Positions 21,750 to 32,826 of a stretch of 64,000 nt of DNA are shown piece after piece. The DNA comes from Hericium rajendrae. Its lineage: Eukaryota > Basidiomycota > Agaricomycetes > Russulales > Hericiaceae. Both the position numbers and the translations under genes were made by a program. The stretch spans positions 228,501 through 292,500 of the forward strand of contig CM065879.1 in the NCBI GenBank assembly GCA_033439255.1, written 5' to 3'. The notes beneath the pieces are model-generated. The model searched no databases, was not told the DNA's origin, and saw nothing but the letters and a program-made list of their open reading frames with translations. The stretch's first letter is position 1; each line of letters opens with the position of its first letter.

Positions 21750-22500
21750 CTAATGCTTGGCGGGAAACCATCGAAACCTCGTCGCCTTACCAGCTTTCCA
21801 GCTCCTAATACCATATACATACGGTATACATTTGGCATCCTTTTCCGGTACGTCCGTCTTTTTTTCACCGGTAACACCCTTGATTCATACCGCTATCACT
21901 GGGTTTCAAGTCCGAATTGCAGTCCTTCCATTCCTGTGATTGATTCGACCTATGGTCTGTCAAGTCATACTATGCTTGAGAATCAGTGGTCGCCAGGACG
22001 TCGCATCAACGCTTTCTGATCACGAGGAAAGGGAATTGCACATTCAATCTAATGCTTACCATTCTATATGCCGCTGCCCTGGAAAACAATACAGTATGGA
22101 CAATGTGGCATTACTGAGGCATTGGCTGCACGGCATCCCTCACAGCCGTTGTGAATGATAGCAATCATTGATGATGCCAATTGAAACACTCTAGGACCCG
22201 CACTCGTTCTGGCATTTGAACATCCAGAAGAAGGTTCAGCCTTCATGCACGGTATAAAGACCACAACACACAGTACGTCGCAGCAAGGCAAGGCTGGCCC
22301 TTCCTCCATCTCCAGCCATTCTCTACACTCGTTTTGGGTCGCTGGCATGTCCGTCATCTTCACTTCCAATCATTACTACTGGCAATCATGCAGGGTAAGC
22401 GAGGGGGCTACGGCCCTGAGTTCTCGACTACGTACCAGGACTTGCAGAGGACGTGGAGTATCCCCTATGGAGACTACTCGGCCAGGCACAGATGTCACAT
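21750..22500 (+). pseudogene. Remnant of an aspartic protease locus (promoter and internal fragment)
   Basis: Three blocks match the promoter and gene at 40.0-41.33 kb in inverted orientation. They are a block near 21755-21790 (similar to 41240-41300), one near 21930-22015 (similar to 40960-41060), and the TATA plus 5' UTR block at 22250-22395 (similar to 40625-40757). Right after it, GGYGPEFSTTYQDLQRTWSIPYGD matches the flap-proximal exon GYGPKSSSTYEDLQRTW of the intact protease. The signal-peptide exon, both catalytic exons and the 3' end are missing, so this is a relic. Confidence 0.75.
22251..22259 (+). promoter_or_regulatory. Relic TATA box of the aspartic protease family
   Basis: GGTATAAAG followed about 25-35 bases later by AAGGCTGGCCCTTCC, as upstream of the intact proteases. 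Confidence 0.5.
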
Positions 22501-22733
22501 AAGACATATTCTCCGATCATCTATCGCGTGTCGTCCTGTGTCCTATTGTTGTCTTTCTATTGTTTCCTTCGCGCTAAAGTACGGATTCTTAAGCTGCTTG
22601 GGCATCTCGCGTCCTTCAATGCCAAACCGCAACTACGTACACGAATTTCACGATAGTAACCAATCTTTCTAGCGAGGTTCGTAGGCTGCATGTGCTCTCT
22701 TCGTGTATGGCTCACACTCTTCTCGCATACAGC

Positions 22734-23212
22734 ATGGCCATGGCTCGGATTGTGGCGGGGTACACTATTGAGCACGAAGAGCTCGTCAAGATGCTTAAAG
22801 CTCAGAGATGGGGTCCTGGACCTGGAGAGCCAGAACTGAGCGTAAAAGAAGCAATGATGACTTTCATCAGCTGGCGTTGTGCGCAGCCGGAACCAGAAGA
22901 CATAACAAAAGCGTTGCCACGGCCACAATGTGCGTACAGTCTTCGAGCTTCTGCGTGTCGTATCCACTAAAATTCATGGCAGACTGGTACGACAAAGATG
23001 ACAATGAGATCCTGGCTTTCATGACGCGGTATAGCGGTGAGAAAGCCAACTGGCGGACTCTTCGCTATAGGGAGATGCCCAAGGATAGAGAGATCCGGGA
23101 TAAATTCATCGCGCAGACGGGAAACGTGCTAGATGCCAAAAAGATGCGGTTTTGGAGTTCGCCGGAGACGTACTTGCATCTTCCCCTGGGAACTAAGCTC
23201 TTTCTAGATTGA
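22734..23212 (+). CDS. VAGYTIEHEEL orphan-family protein, copy A
   Basis: Not recognised as any named family. Exons 22734-22929 and 22983-23212 join across a 53 nt GTGCGT...GCAG intron to give 141 aa: MAMARIVAGYTIEHEELVKMLKAQRWGPGPGEPELS..., then LPRPQ-YWYDKDDNEILAFMTRYS, and ...NVLDAKKMRFWSSPETYLHLPLGTKLFLD. No signal peptide or membrane segment is seen. The intron lies at the same place and phase in copies B and C, which supports the model. Each of copies A and B lies upstream of, and convergent with, an F-box gene. The start could lie a few codons upstream, because the frame is open there in all three copies. Confidence 0.75.
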
Positions 23213-23590
23213 TAGCGGCCTTTTCTTACATTTGCAATTCCTGTTGATTCCACTTTATCCGACATGTTCTGATCGTTCCTGTAATTCGTCTCATTTTTGT
23301 GCCCACCATTTATCCTCGTACCGGAGACGTTTGACAGTCCCATTCAACTCGCAGTTTCGAGGTCGTGTGCAGAAGCTGTTCACGCAGATCTCGTAGGAGA
23401 TATAATTAAACTACACTGTATCCTTCACTCTAGAAATGGCCTCAGCAGTTCTAATAATCATGGCCACTGCCGCACCCTGCCATCTATGGAATGGTGAGTT
23501 ATGATTCTGACTGTCTTCGCCTTGTATTACACGTCAAAAACTAGAATTTACAGCTGTCTCAAATGATCACGTCCCATGTAAAGGAAGACT
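23213..23590. other. Convergent 3' intergenic region, block copy A
   Basis: About 380 bp between the orphan gene and the F-box gene, with no gene seen. Its right half matches 28120-28239 in block copy B. Confidence 0.5.
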
Positions 23591-25433
23591 TCATGCGTTG
23601 CTACAACTATCACATTGCAGATTCTCGACGTGTTCGGCAAGCTCGGGAGACAGAGCCTCGCTATCGTCGCATCCTGTGATCACCAGTATAGGAACGGGGT
23701 TTGCAAACGCCTTCCGCGTCTCGAGCATGGTAAGCAGCGACTCGCCGAGATTCGATGTCCAAGCGTATCTGAAGCCTGGCATAGTCTTACTCAAGGGCAC
23801 ATCAGTGATCCGGAGCTTGTCCAGGTTCGGAAGCAGAAAAGCCGAAGCCTCATAAAGCTCTGGAAAATCGAGATCTGGGATTTGGCCGTCCGGTGTGGTC
23901 CTCAGAAGCTGCAGGAAATAGTCGATGCCACGCCCCTTCAGCGTAAGATCTCTCACTGCGGACATCTTGCTAAACACATTTTTGAACGTGTCGTAGAGAG
24001 TGTATCTAAACTCCTCTGAGCTCATCGAAAGATCCGTGAGCTTGTGGACGTCAAAAGACCCGAGTAGTTGTTCTTCCGCTGTGGTATGACCTGCGGCTGG
24101 ATAGGTTCCGGAACTGGTCCATCGCAGGGAAAGTCGCGGCTGGACGACCTCGAAGTCCGCTTCGAACCACACCCGCATTGTGAAATCAGATCTGCCTGAA
24201 AGCCAGTGGTCATGATGGAGCTGCATCTTGGAAGGCGTTGGGCGGGATATCGTGTCTGTTGTCTCAATGACACCGGTAGCGAGAGAGATGATGCGGGGCG
24301 CTACCTCCGCATTGCGTGCCTTAAATTCGAAGTCCTTTCGTGCAGCTGGAGGTATAGTGAGACTAGAAAGAAACTCCATACAGGACGTGTCTGCCCAACC
24401 GTGGAGAACCAATGTCTTGAGAGAGAGTAGAGGGACATTCCCACACGGAATACGCTCTCCGGATACAGTGTTACGCCCAACGGCCCTCAAGTTTTCCAAT
24501 AAGGGAGACTCCTTAAGAACTGCTAGCAACTTGGCCAAGGAAAGGTCTCCTGCGATGTCCAGCTGTAGATCTGTCAGGTTGCAAAGGTAAGGTGCATCCC
24601 AATGGACACCTTCGCATCCGCGAATGGTAAAGCGGCATAAGCGAGGTGCTGTGCGTGCAAAAATGTGCGGCGGCAAGACCTTGGTAATAGTGTCTAAAGT
24701 CAATGATTCCAGCATAGGCGCAGGGTGGTTGAGATTGGCGAGCACCCCGAGTCTGCGCTCGTCAAGAGATCCGGGATCTAACTCTTCGATGTCTTCACTC
24801 CACTCTCTTTCTTCGCCTGAGAGATGTAGATCCTTCAAGCGCGACATACGGTCGGCGCTGACCGCCTTGAGCACGGCGTCGCAGACTTTGTGGTCTTTTG
24901 TAATGCATGCCGAGAGGCTGAAGGGAACCTGCTTCGACCTTGCAAGCATTTCGTCCATCCACGGTCCTGTCGGCGGGGCTCCAATGTTGGTCCACAGCGC
25001 AGGCGCAGAAAGCGCCACGTGTCTCCACCGTCGACAGACATGGGTCGCGGTAATCCATCCGAGGGACGCTTTGTCGCCGGACCGGTGGCCCTTCAGGGGC
25101 TCCGATGAGGGAGGGTCGCATTCGGCGAGGACGCTGAAGACATGCGTGAGCACCTCTGCGGGCAGTCGTGCTGTGATGGAGAGATCGTTGACGCGAGCGA
25201 CGGTGAGCGTGACGAGATGCTGGATCGCCTTGAGTTCGGTTAAAAGCATGTCGCGCGTGCGATTGACCGTCTCCATCGAGCTAAAAGCAGACACGCCGTC
25301 TGTGGAAACGAGTCTCGTCCGTAGACACGTCGCCCAGTAGTCGCTGCGAGCACGAACACAAATTCAGCATCAGAAAACGACGAAGGATCGTTAGTACGCA
25401 CCAAGCTCTATTTTCGAAATTGGCTGGACGCAT
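23591..25433 (-). CDS. F-box-like protein, copy A
   Basis: Exons 25433-25402 and 25343-23591 give 594 aa. The start MRPANFENRA joins CDYWATCLRTRLVSTDGVSAFSSMETVNRT across a GTGCGT...CGCAG intron. The F-box-like segment is at about residues 75-140: ARLPAEVLTHVFSVLAECDPP...LGWITATHVCRRWRHVALSAPALWTNIG. After it come irregular leucine-rich stretches (MLESLTLDTI, LCRFTIRGCEGVHW, NLTDLQLDI, MSAVRDLTLKGRGI), as in agaricomycete F-box/LRR proteins that present targets to SCF ubiquitin ligases. Copy B at 28240-30082 has the same length and exon structure. The target protein cannot be predicted. Confidence 0.85.
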
Positions 25434-25825
25434 GACGTGGTAGATGCTCGTAAGAAAATTGTGAGCTATCCGTGATAATCCAATGGAGGCTGGTGGCTTG
25501 TCCTATGATGTAAACAGTGATAGCGGGGGAGGGAAGTTGAAAGCGATGAGGCGACCAGTCTTAAGTATTATTGATGAACAATGAGCGCAACACAAGCCAA
25601 CAATGCGACTTGGACAATAAGACTTTCCATAAGCGAATTTCATACCAGACGTGACCTCTCCATCGACAAAGCGACCTTTCATTCCCCTCGTGATCAAAGC
25701 ATGCGCTCCTCGCAGGCGGGAACTAATGTCCTGGAGCCGTTACCAATGTCGAAGTTCGCTCTGTTCCTTCTTACCGGAGCACGCGCCGTACTGCTCGAAA
25801 GATCGTACCCCGCACATCCAAACCT
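25434..25825. other. Intergenic, block copy A
   Basis: No gene is seen. The stretch 25560-25765 matches 30640-30830 plus 31126-31146 of block copy B, in which about 295 bp of transporter-like sequence interrupts the match. Confidence 0.6.
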
Positions 25826-26830
25826 TCAATTCCGCAGATCCACAATAACCGCCTGGCAACCGGACGGCAGCGCCACATTCACGGACACCCGCCCGCTTTC
25901 ATGCAACACCGCGCCGTGCGCCTCGTGTATGTGCCTGAACATATGCAGCCGGCACGCCTGCAGCGCAGCCGCCCTCGCGGCGAGATACGGGCAGCTGGCG
26001 TCGAAGCCGCGGCGCGCCTGGTCGAGCGTCACATGCAGCGGGGTGTGCGTCAGGAGGATCTCGGTGTCGGGCGGGATCCGCGCGTGCATCGCTAGAGACA
26101 GGATCCTATGATAAGCGCCGGCCTGCGAGCTCGGGGTGCTGCGCACCGGAGTACTGGAATGCGCCATGTACGAAGAACAGCGTGGCCTGGGCGGAGAAGG
26201 ATCAGCGTGCTTCGAGAGCCGTGGACAGCGCCGCGCACCGGAGAACCGTAGACCTTCCACCGCCGCCCGGCGGCAGTGTCGAACTCGAGGCTCTGGTGTT
26301 CGAGGAAGTAGAAACCCGCGCGGCGCATCGCCTCGCTCGAAAGCATCTCGCGAGCTCGCGCGACGTCCTAAAAGAAGTCAGCATTGTGGATTACCATGCG
26401 GGCCGTGTAAATACCTCGTCACTGATACCATAGATACCGGTGCCGCGTCTCGGGAGGTCTATCCACTTCGTGTCCAAATACAGATCATGGTTACCTGCGA
26501 TATACCTGCGCCCATGCGCCTCATCATTACGCCCAAGTCTCGGAAAGCGCCCTCACACTTTCGTATGCTCGAGGCTCATAAGCCCGTCGACCGTCAGCTG
26601 CAGCTGCTCTATCGTACCCAAGCTGCTCAGATCGCCCGCCTGCAGCAGCACGTCGCCTGGCAGCACCGGATATACCCTCGAATGCATGTCTGGGATACAT
26701 TAGGATGCGCGTATGTTTGCGCCGTAGTTGTCGTACATGGTAGCGGATGCTGTGAAGGCTTAGGCGCTTGCAGGAAAACCGTGGCCGGTCTGCCAAGTAG
26801 GCGCTGGCACCGCATCTACACTTCAATAAC
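25826..26830 (-). pseudogene. Metallophosphoesterase, decayed copy A
   Basis: Homologous to the intact gene at 31536-32545. The metal-site motif GNHD is kept (AGNHDLYLDTKWIDLP), but the first block is broken. The stretch after VYDNYGANI hits a TAA, and the DTH motif now reads DMH behind it. The final motif GHIHEAHG has become RHIHEAHG, which changes the conserved Gly before the metal-binding His. The C-terminus still reads LLTHTPLHVTLDQARRGFDASCPYLAA to VIVDLRN. The gene is probably dead, because the N-terminal metal-binding block cannot be translated in one frame. Confidence 0.75.
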
Positions 26831-26856
26831 TTAAGAACACCAGGGAATCTCGTCAA

Positions 26857-27221
26857 TCCTTTGCTCTCTCGTTCCTATTCCTATTAGAAAGTTTTCGCAT
26901 TCGCCGAAATGGAATCTTGAATGCAATATTGGAGCTGTCTAACCCTAGGATGCCCCGCGTAAAAGCGACTGTTGAAGCATAGGGTTTGAATGGGCCCATT
27001 CCATTCCGGCCCTTGCGAAAACTCTCTACTGTTCTCTTTCTATTGTTTGCGAATACTAGTACTCAAGCTGAAACTCAAGCAAGTGCCTGCTGCTCGTATC
27101 CTTCAACACAACCCAACCACATACACGGACTCAAGGACAGAAATCGAGCTTCCTACTGAGGTTTGTACGATTGCATATGCTTTCTTCACGCTGGATTCAC
27201 CATCTTCTGCTCGGCTACAGC
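26857..27221. other. Intergenic; 5' flank of orphan copy B
   Basis: No gene is seen. The part at 27030-27060 (TTCTCTTTCTATTGTTTGCG) matches 22545-22570 upstream of orphan copy A and marks the start of the second duplicated block. Confidence 0.5.
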
Positions 27222-27689
27222 ATGGTTAGGATTGTGGCAGGCTACACTATTGAGCACGAGGAGCTCGTCAAGTTCCTTAAGGCTCAGGGATGGGGCCCTG
27301 GTCCTGGAGAGCCGGAGCTAAGCCCTCACCATGCATGGATGACTTTCGTGAGCTGGCGCTGCTCGCAGCCGCGATCAGAAGATCTGAGAAAACCATTGCC
27401 CCGGCCACAGTGTGCGTGCGATCTCCTACTTTACGTGTCGTATCCGCTAAAACTAGATGCAGACTGGTATGACAAAGATGGAAATGAAGTCCATGCCATC
27501 ATGACGCGGTATAGCAGCGACAGAGACAACTGGCAGACCCTTCGCTTCAATGAGATGCCCATAGATAGGGAGCTCCGGGACAAGCTCATCGTGCAGACAG
27601 GCAACGTGCTGGATCCGGCCAAGATGCGGTTTTGGAGCATGCCAGAGACGCACCTATATGTTCCCCTGGGCACTCCTTTTCTAGACTGA
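27222..27689 (+). CDS. VAGYTIEHEEL orphan-family protein, copy B
   Basis: Exons 27222-27411 and 27463-27689 give 138 aa: MVRIVAGYTIEHEELVKFLKAQGW, then LPRPQ-YWYDKDGNEVHAIMTRYS, ending HLYVPLGTPFLD. The 51 nt intron (GTGCGT...ATGCAG with a CTAAAAC branch-like site) is a multiple of three and has no stop, so a naive reading frame runs straight through it and adds 17 false residues. Copies A and C, whose introns are 53 and 50 nt, show where the true junction is. Function unknown. Confidence 0.8.
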   Translation: MVRIVAGYTIEHEELVKFLKAQGWGPGPGEPELSPHHAWMTFVSWRCSQPRSEDLRKPLPRPQCACDLLLYVSYPLKLDADWYDKDGNEVHAIMTRYSSDRDNWQTLRFNEMPIDRELRDKLIVQTGNVLDPAKMRFWSMPETHLYVPLGTPFLD

Positions 27690-28239
27690 CCTGTGAGTTG
27701 TCACTCGGCTGTCGGAACGTGCCTTGCCTTACATGATATTTCCTTTCAGCTCGAAAGGCTTGCGGCCGTGAACGATCCATGATTTCACAGACTTTTTGTA
27801 CCCAATGTATTACGATCGTTCGCATGCAGTTTCAGCATAGTTTTCGTCTCTATCATCTATGAGCACCGCGTGGATACTAATACTACTGAAGAAGTTAAAC
27901 TTCACGCTTCGACTCGTGATTTCGAGATTAGCTATCAGTAGACAACAAAGCGCGCTTCAATACTCGTCGAGCGATATAGAGGGATATATCTGAACCAAAG
28001 AAGTCTGCGCATTGAAATCCGCCCACTCCCAATCCGATCTCGTATCCCTCTGCAAAATTGAATGGATCACACTGCGCGAGCGGTACATAAATTCTGCATG
28101 CAGACCCAAATTCAAGCCGCTTTTAGTAAAGGGATTCTAATAAGTATGGCCACTGCTGTACTAGATCACCTAGCAGTATACGTCAAAAGCCATAATTTAC
28201 ATTTGTCTGAAATAATCACGTCACATGTAAGGGAAGACT
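27690..28239. other. Convergent 3' intergenic region, block copy B
   Basis: No gene is seen. Bases 27890-28000, including a CGTCGAGCGATATAGAGG segment, match 36650-36790 in inverted orientation next to orphan copy C. Confidence 0.55.
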
Positions 28240-30082
28240 TCATGCGTCGCTGCGAGTGTCGCATTGCAGATTCTCGACGTGTTCGGCAAGCTTGGGAGAC
28301 AGAGCCTCGCTATCGTCCCATCCTGTGATCACCAGTATAGGAACGGGGTTTGCAAACACCTTCCGCGTCTTGAGCATGGTAAGCAACGACTCGCCGAGGT
28401 TCGGTGTCCAAATGTATCTGAAGTCTGGCGTATTCAAGGGCACACCAGTAATTCGGAGCTTGTCCAGGTTCGGAAGCAGAAAAGCTGAAGCCTCATAAAG
28501 CTCTGGATAATCGAGATCTGGGATTTGGCCGTCCGGTGTGGTCCTCAGAAGCTGCAGGAAATGGTCGATGCCACGCCCCTTCAGCGTAAGATCTCTCACT
28601 GCGGACATCTTGCTAAACGCGTTTTTGAATGTGTCGTGGAGGATGAAGTCGAACTTCTCCGAGCTCATCGAAAGATCCGTGAGCTTGTGGAGGTCAAAAG
28701 AGCCAAGGAGTTGTTCTGCTGCAATGTGATCTGCGGCTGGATAACCTGCGAAACTAGTCCATCGCAGAGAAAGTCGCGGCTGGACGACGTCGAAGTCCTC
28801 TCCAAACCACACCCGCATCGTGAGATCAAGTCTCCCCGCAACCATGAAATCATGATTGAGCTGCATCTTGGAAGGCGTTGGATAGCATGTCGTGTCCGTT
28901 GTCCCAAGGATACCGGTAGCAGCAATAGCAATAACGCGTGGCGTTACCTCGGTGTCTTTGGCCTTAAATTCGAACTCCCTCCGTGCAGTCGGCGGAATAG
29001 TAAGACTAGCAAGGAACTCCGCGCAGGCCGTATCCACCCAACTGCAGAGAAATAATGTCTTGAGAGAGAGCAGGGAGACATTCCGGCGGGGATGACGCCG
29101 CTCTTCAAATGTAGTGTACAGCCCGGTGATCCTCAGGGTTTCCAACGAGGGAGACTCCTTGAGCACTACTAGCAGTTCAGCCAACGAAAGACTCTCGTTG
29201 ATGTCCAGCTCGAGACCCGCGAGATTGCGGAAGTAGGGTACACCCCAATGAACACTTTCGCATCCGCGAACGATAAGGCGGCGTAAGCGAGGTACTGTGC
29301 GTGCAAACATGTGTGGCGGCAAGATCTTGGTGACAGTGTCCAAAGTCAATGATTCCAGCACGGGCGCAGGGTGCTTGAGATTCGCGAGCACTTCGAGCCT
29401 GCGCTCGCCGAGACATCCCGGCTCTAGCTCTTCGATGTCTTCGCTCCACAGGCTCCATTTGTCACCCGAGAGATGCAGATTCTTCATGCGTGACATATGG
29501 TCGGCACTGACTGCCTTGAGAACGGCATCGCAGACTTTGAGATCTCTGGTAATACATGCCGAGAGGGTGAAGGGAACCTGCTTCGACCTTGCAAGCATTG
29601 TGTCCATCCACGGTCCTGTCTGCGGGGCTCCGATGTTGGTCCAGAGCGCAGGCGCAGAAAGCGCCACGTGTCTCCACCGTCGACAGACATGGGTTGCGGC
29701 GATCCATCCGAGGTGCACTTTGTCTCCGGACCGGTCGCCCTTCAGGACTTCCGAAGAGGGAGGGTCGCATTCGGCGAGGATGCTGAAGACATGTGTGAGG
29801 ACCTCCGCGGGCAGCCGCGCTGTGATGGAGAGGTCGTTGACGCGGGCGACGGTGAGCGTGACGAGATGCTGGATCGCTTTGAGTTCGGCCAAAAGCATAT
29901 TGCGAGTGCGATTGACGACCTCCATCGAGCTAAACGTGGACACGCCATCCGTGGAAATGAGTCTTGTCCGTAGGCACGCCACCCAGTAGTCACTGAACAC
30001 AAGCACGATTTTTTGAGTATAAGGACGACGAAGAAGCTTTGATAACGCACCCTTCGCTTTTTTCGACATCGTCCGAACGCAT
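28240..30082 (-). CDS. F-box-like protein, copy B
   Basis: Exons 30082-30051 and 29992-28240 give 594 aa, the same length as copy A. The N-terminus is MRSDDVEKSEG joined to DYWVACLRTRLISTDGVSTFSSMEVV. F-box-like segment: ARLPAEVLTHVFSILAECDPP...LGWIAATHVCRRWRHVALSAPALWTNIG. LRR-like stretches follow (VLESLTLDTV, LRRLIVRGCESVHW, LAGLELDI). A longer unspliced frame extends upstream to 30150, but splicing at 30050/29993 matches copy A and gives the same protein start. An SCF ubiquitin-ligase substrate adaptor is the likely role; the target is unknown. Confidence 0.85.
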
Positions 30083-30829
30083 GATGAGGTAGTTCGTCTT
30101 ATAGCTAGATTTTCTGAGACTTCAAAATGCAAAGTGCTGTGAGACAGCACTGCTCGTTGTATTGCTGGTGGCTTGCTTTTCGTACCAAAATATAGGGGAG
30201 TTTTTTTTTTACAACACGACGACTGCCCTGCTTAAGTAGGAGTATCGAGGAACAATAGAAGCTCGACAATGGAGCTGCGACAATAATGAGACATTCAAGA
30301 CTCGGAACCGAATTTCATTCCGCTCGGACAGTCTCGGTTACTTATCGGCAACTTGTCGGCGTGTGACAAAAGAGAGAAAAACTTTGCGACTCACTCCTGT
30401 CAGTTATAGGTTTTCTCGAGTCGACCAAGGCTTTATCAGAGTATACTGAACCTGGTACTGGCTGCAGTAGGGCCAGGTCAAGTATTTGTCTTGACGTGAT
30501 CATCGATCATCAGTGAGGAAAGGATGATGTGGCTGACAACAAGGTGAGTTCAAACTGCGGCCGGCATGGTGTCTGCACCTGTCTGCGCGTCGTCCGACCG
30601 ACTCTACGTCCTGTCCACGTCCGCCTCGACGCATCCTTTATCGTTAATGAACAATGAGCGCAAGTGAGTGACTCACTCAAGTCGACAATGCGACTTCGAC
30701 AATAAGACCTTCCATCAACGAATTTCATACCGGCATGATCTATCCATTGACAAAGCGACCTTTCGTAGCCTTTCGTGAGAGTAATCCCCTCATGATCAAA
30801 GCATGCAGTTCTCGCAGGCGGGAACTGAC
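30083..30829. other. F-box B promoter side and intergenic DNA
   Basis: No gene is supported. A T-tract lies at 30201-30210. Bases 30640-30829 match 25560-25730 of block copy A. Confidence 0.55.
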
Positions 30830-31125
30830 GCTCCGTGGAATCCGTTCTTCCAGGGCATTGGTGTGGGCATGCTGTCCATGACGATCCCGATCCTGCAGTG
30901 CGAAACGGCTCTTGGGCACGGTCACGGTCTCTTCGTCTCTCTCGGTTGAGTACTGCCTCAACCTCGAGTATCAGTATGCGCTCTCCGCTTGGGTCGGGTA
31001 CGCCTTCTTCTTCACCGTGCCCAATGAGATCGCGTGGCGCGGTCCCTGCAACATCCAAGCTGCGCTCGCTGTCATCTTGCTGAGCCGGACGTTTATCCTG
31101 CCCGGGCAACAATATCCTATAACAA
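30830..31125 (+). pseudogene. Fragment of a sugar/MFS transporter gene
   Basis: The plus strand reads GIGVGMLSMTIPILQCETA, then with a small shift SVEYCLNLEYQYALSAWVGYAFFFTVPNEIAWRGPCNIQAALAVILL. This resembles the middle of fungal MFS hexose transporters (the VGxxSxxxPxYxxExAP motif region and TM helices 5-6), although the Pro and Glu contacts are altered. It has no start, no end and is frameshifted. It sits exactly where block copy A is continuous, so it is DNA inserted after the block duplication. Confidence 0.65.
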
Positions 31126-31535
31126 ATTTTGAAGTTCGCTTTGTTCCTTCCTAGCTAGTATCAAGAAAGACTCACTTTTCTATACGGATGAAACTGTTCA
31201 TGATGCCAAAGAAAGGCCGCAGGATCATCGCGGACGCCAGCTTTAGTCGCCAAGGGTGGAGTCACAGAACCTGGGCCGACCTTGCTGTCTTCGTCTGCAT
31301 TCGAACGATCCAAGAGAAACTGAACATTCCCTAGATCCTCGCATGCCTGCAGTCCCTGTATGCCTCACACCCCACCTGCCGCATCGAATTCATCGACTCA
31401 AACTATACCGGGCCCATTCGGCTGCGAGTCCATCAAGTCTGTAAGATCGGTAGCCCATTATATCACACAAAACAAGAGATCACCCAGAGCACGCGCTGAG
31501 TTACTCGAACGCAGGTCGCAAATCATACCCAGACC
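31126..31535. other. Intergenic, mostly unique to block copy B
   Basis: No gene is seen. Bases 31147-31520 have no counterpart in block copy A. Confidence 0.45.
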
Positions 31536-32545
31536 TCAATTCCGCAAATCCACAATGACCGCCTGGCCGCCCGACGGCAGCGCCGCATTCACGGACACCC
31601 GCCCGCTTTCATGCACCACCGCGCCGTGCGCCTCGTGTATGTGTCCAAACACATGCAGGCGGCACGCCGGCAGCGTGGCCACCCTCGCAGCCAGATACGG
31701 GCAGCCAGCGTCGACGCCGCGGCGCGCCTGGTCGAGCGTGAGATGCGGCGGGGTATGCGTCAGGACGATCTCAGTATCGGGCGGGATGCGCGCGTGTATC
31801 GCTAGAGAAAGGACCCTATGATAAGTGTCGGCCTGCGAGCTGGGGGCGCGGCGCACCTTCTCCCTCTTCGGCGCCGGAGTACTGGAATGCGCCGTGTACG
31901 AAGAACGGCGTGGCCTACGCGCAGAAGGATAAGTGTGCTTCGAGAGCTTTGGACAGCGCCACGCACTGGAGAACCGTACACCTTCCACCGCCGCCCGGCG
32001 GCGATGTCGAACTCGAGGCTCTGGTGTTCGAGGAAATAGAAGCCCGCGCGGCGCATCGCCGCGCTCGACAGCATCTCGCGAGCTCGCACGACGTCCTGGG
32101 AGAAGTTCAGCATTGTGGATGGCGATGCGGTTCGGTCGGTGCAGTACCTCGCCGCAGATACCGGTGCCGTGCTTGTATCGCCTCGGGAGGTCTATCCACT
32201 TCGTGTCCAAGCACAGATCGTGGTTGCCCGCGATAACCCTGCGCACGGAGCCTCAGCACCAGGTACGCGCAGGTCAGGAGGGCGCACGCACACTTTCGTC
32301 GGGTGCGCGAGGCTCGTGAGCCAGTCGACCGTGAGCTGCAGCTGCTCGATCGTGCCCCAGCTGCTCAGGTCGCCTGCATGCAGCAGCACATCGCCCGATG
32401 GCACAGGAAAGATCTTTGAGTGTGTGTCTGAGATACACACGAAGCGTGTCCAGTCGGCGCCTGGGTGCGGGGGTATGTCCGTGCCGTAGTTGTCGTACAC
32501 GGTGGCGGATGCCGAGGACGCTATGGGGGTTGGAGACATCGTCAC
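31536..32545 (-). CDS. Calcineurin-like metallophosphoesterase (MPPED/UPF0046 type), intact copy B
   Basis: The five exons 32545-32292, 32238-32148, 32095-31967, 31914-31857 and 31801-31536 give 265 aa with all phases consistent. Metal-binding motifs in order: RFVCISDTHSK (DxH), LHAGDLSSWG (GD), VIAGNHDLCLDTKW (GNHD), IVLTHTPPHLTLD, and CRLHVFGHIHEAHGAV (GHxH). This order and the HTPP...GHIHEAHG spacing fit the MPPED1/239AB group of cyclic-nucleotide or phosphodiester hydrolases; the substrate in fungi is not established. There is no signal peptide. Its 5' end is 281 bp from the divergent Hook gene, so the two may share a promoter region. Confidence 0.85.
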
Positions 32546-32826
32546 CGCGCTGTTCTAAGGTGCTATAGGAATCTAAGACGGGTATGTGCAGATGCACGAG
32601 ATAGTTGTAGGGACATGAGCATTTATATGAAAGTGTAGAGGCTGTGGAGACTGAGCGGTGTAGACTTGGACAACGCCCCCTTGCAATATTGGACGGCCCG
32701 GCCCGGTCCGGCCCTAAGCATGGCTTGTGCACTGTAACCTCGGAAACGTAATTACAACCTACCACCGTAAACCCTCACGAACAGGTCAAGAGCAGGCTCA
32801 GTCGAACTCAAAGATCCGTAGCAGAC
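32546..32826. promoter_or_regulatory. Bidirectional promoter region (metallophosphoesterase / Hook)
   Basis: 281 bp between two divergent starts. No clear TATA box is seen next to the Hook start; the segment includes a GC-rich GGCCCGGCCC stretch near 32695. Confidence 0.45.

Noticed and set aside
30510-31112. 200-codon minus-strand frame
   Set aside because: It lies opposite the transporter fragment and crosses the border between duplicated and inserted DNA; the sequence is low-complexity without a recognisable domain.
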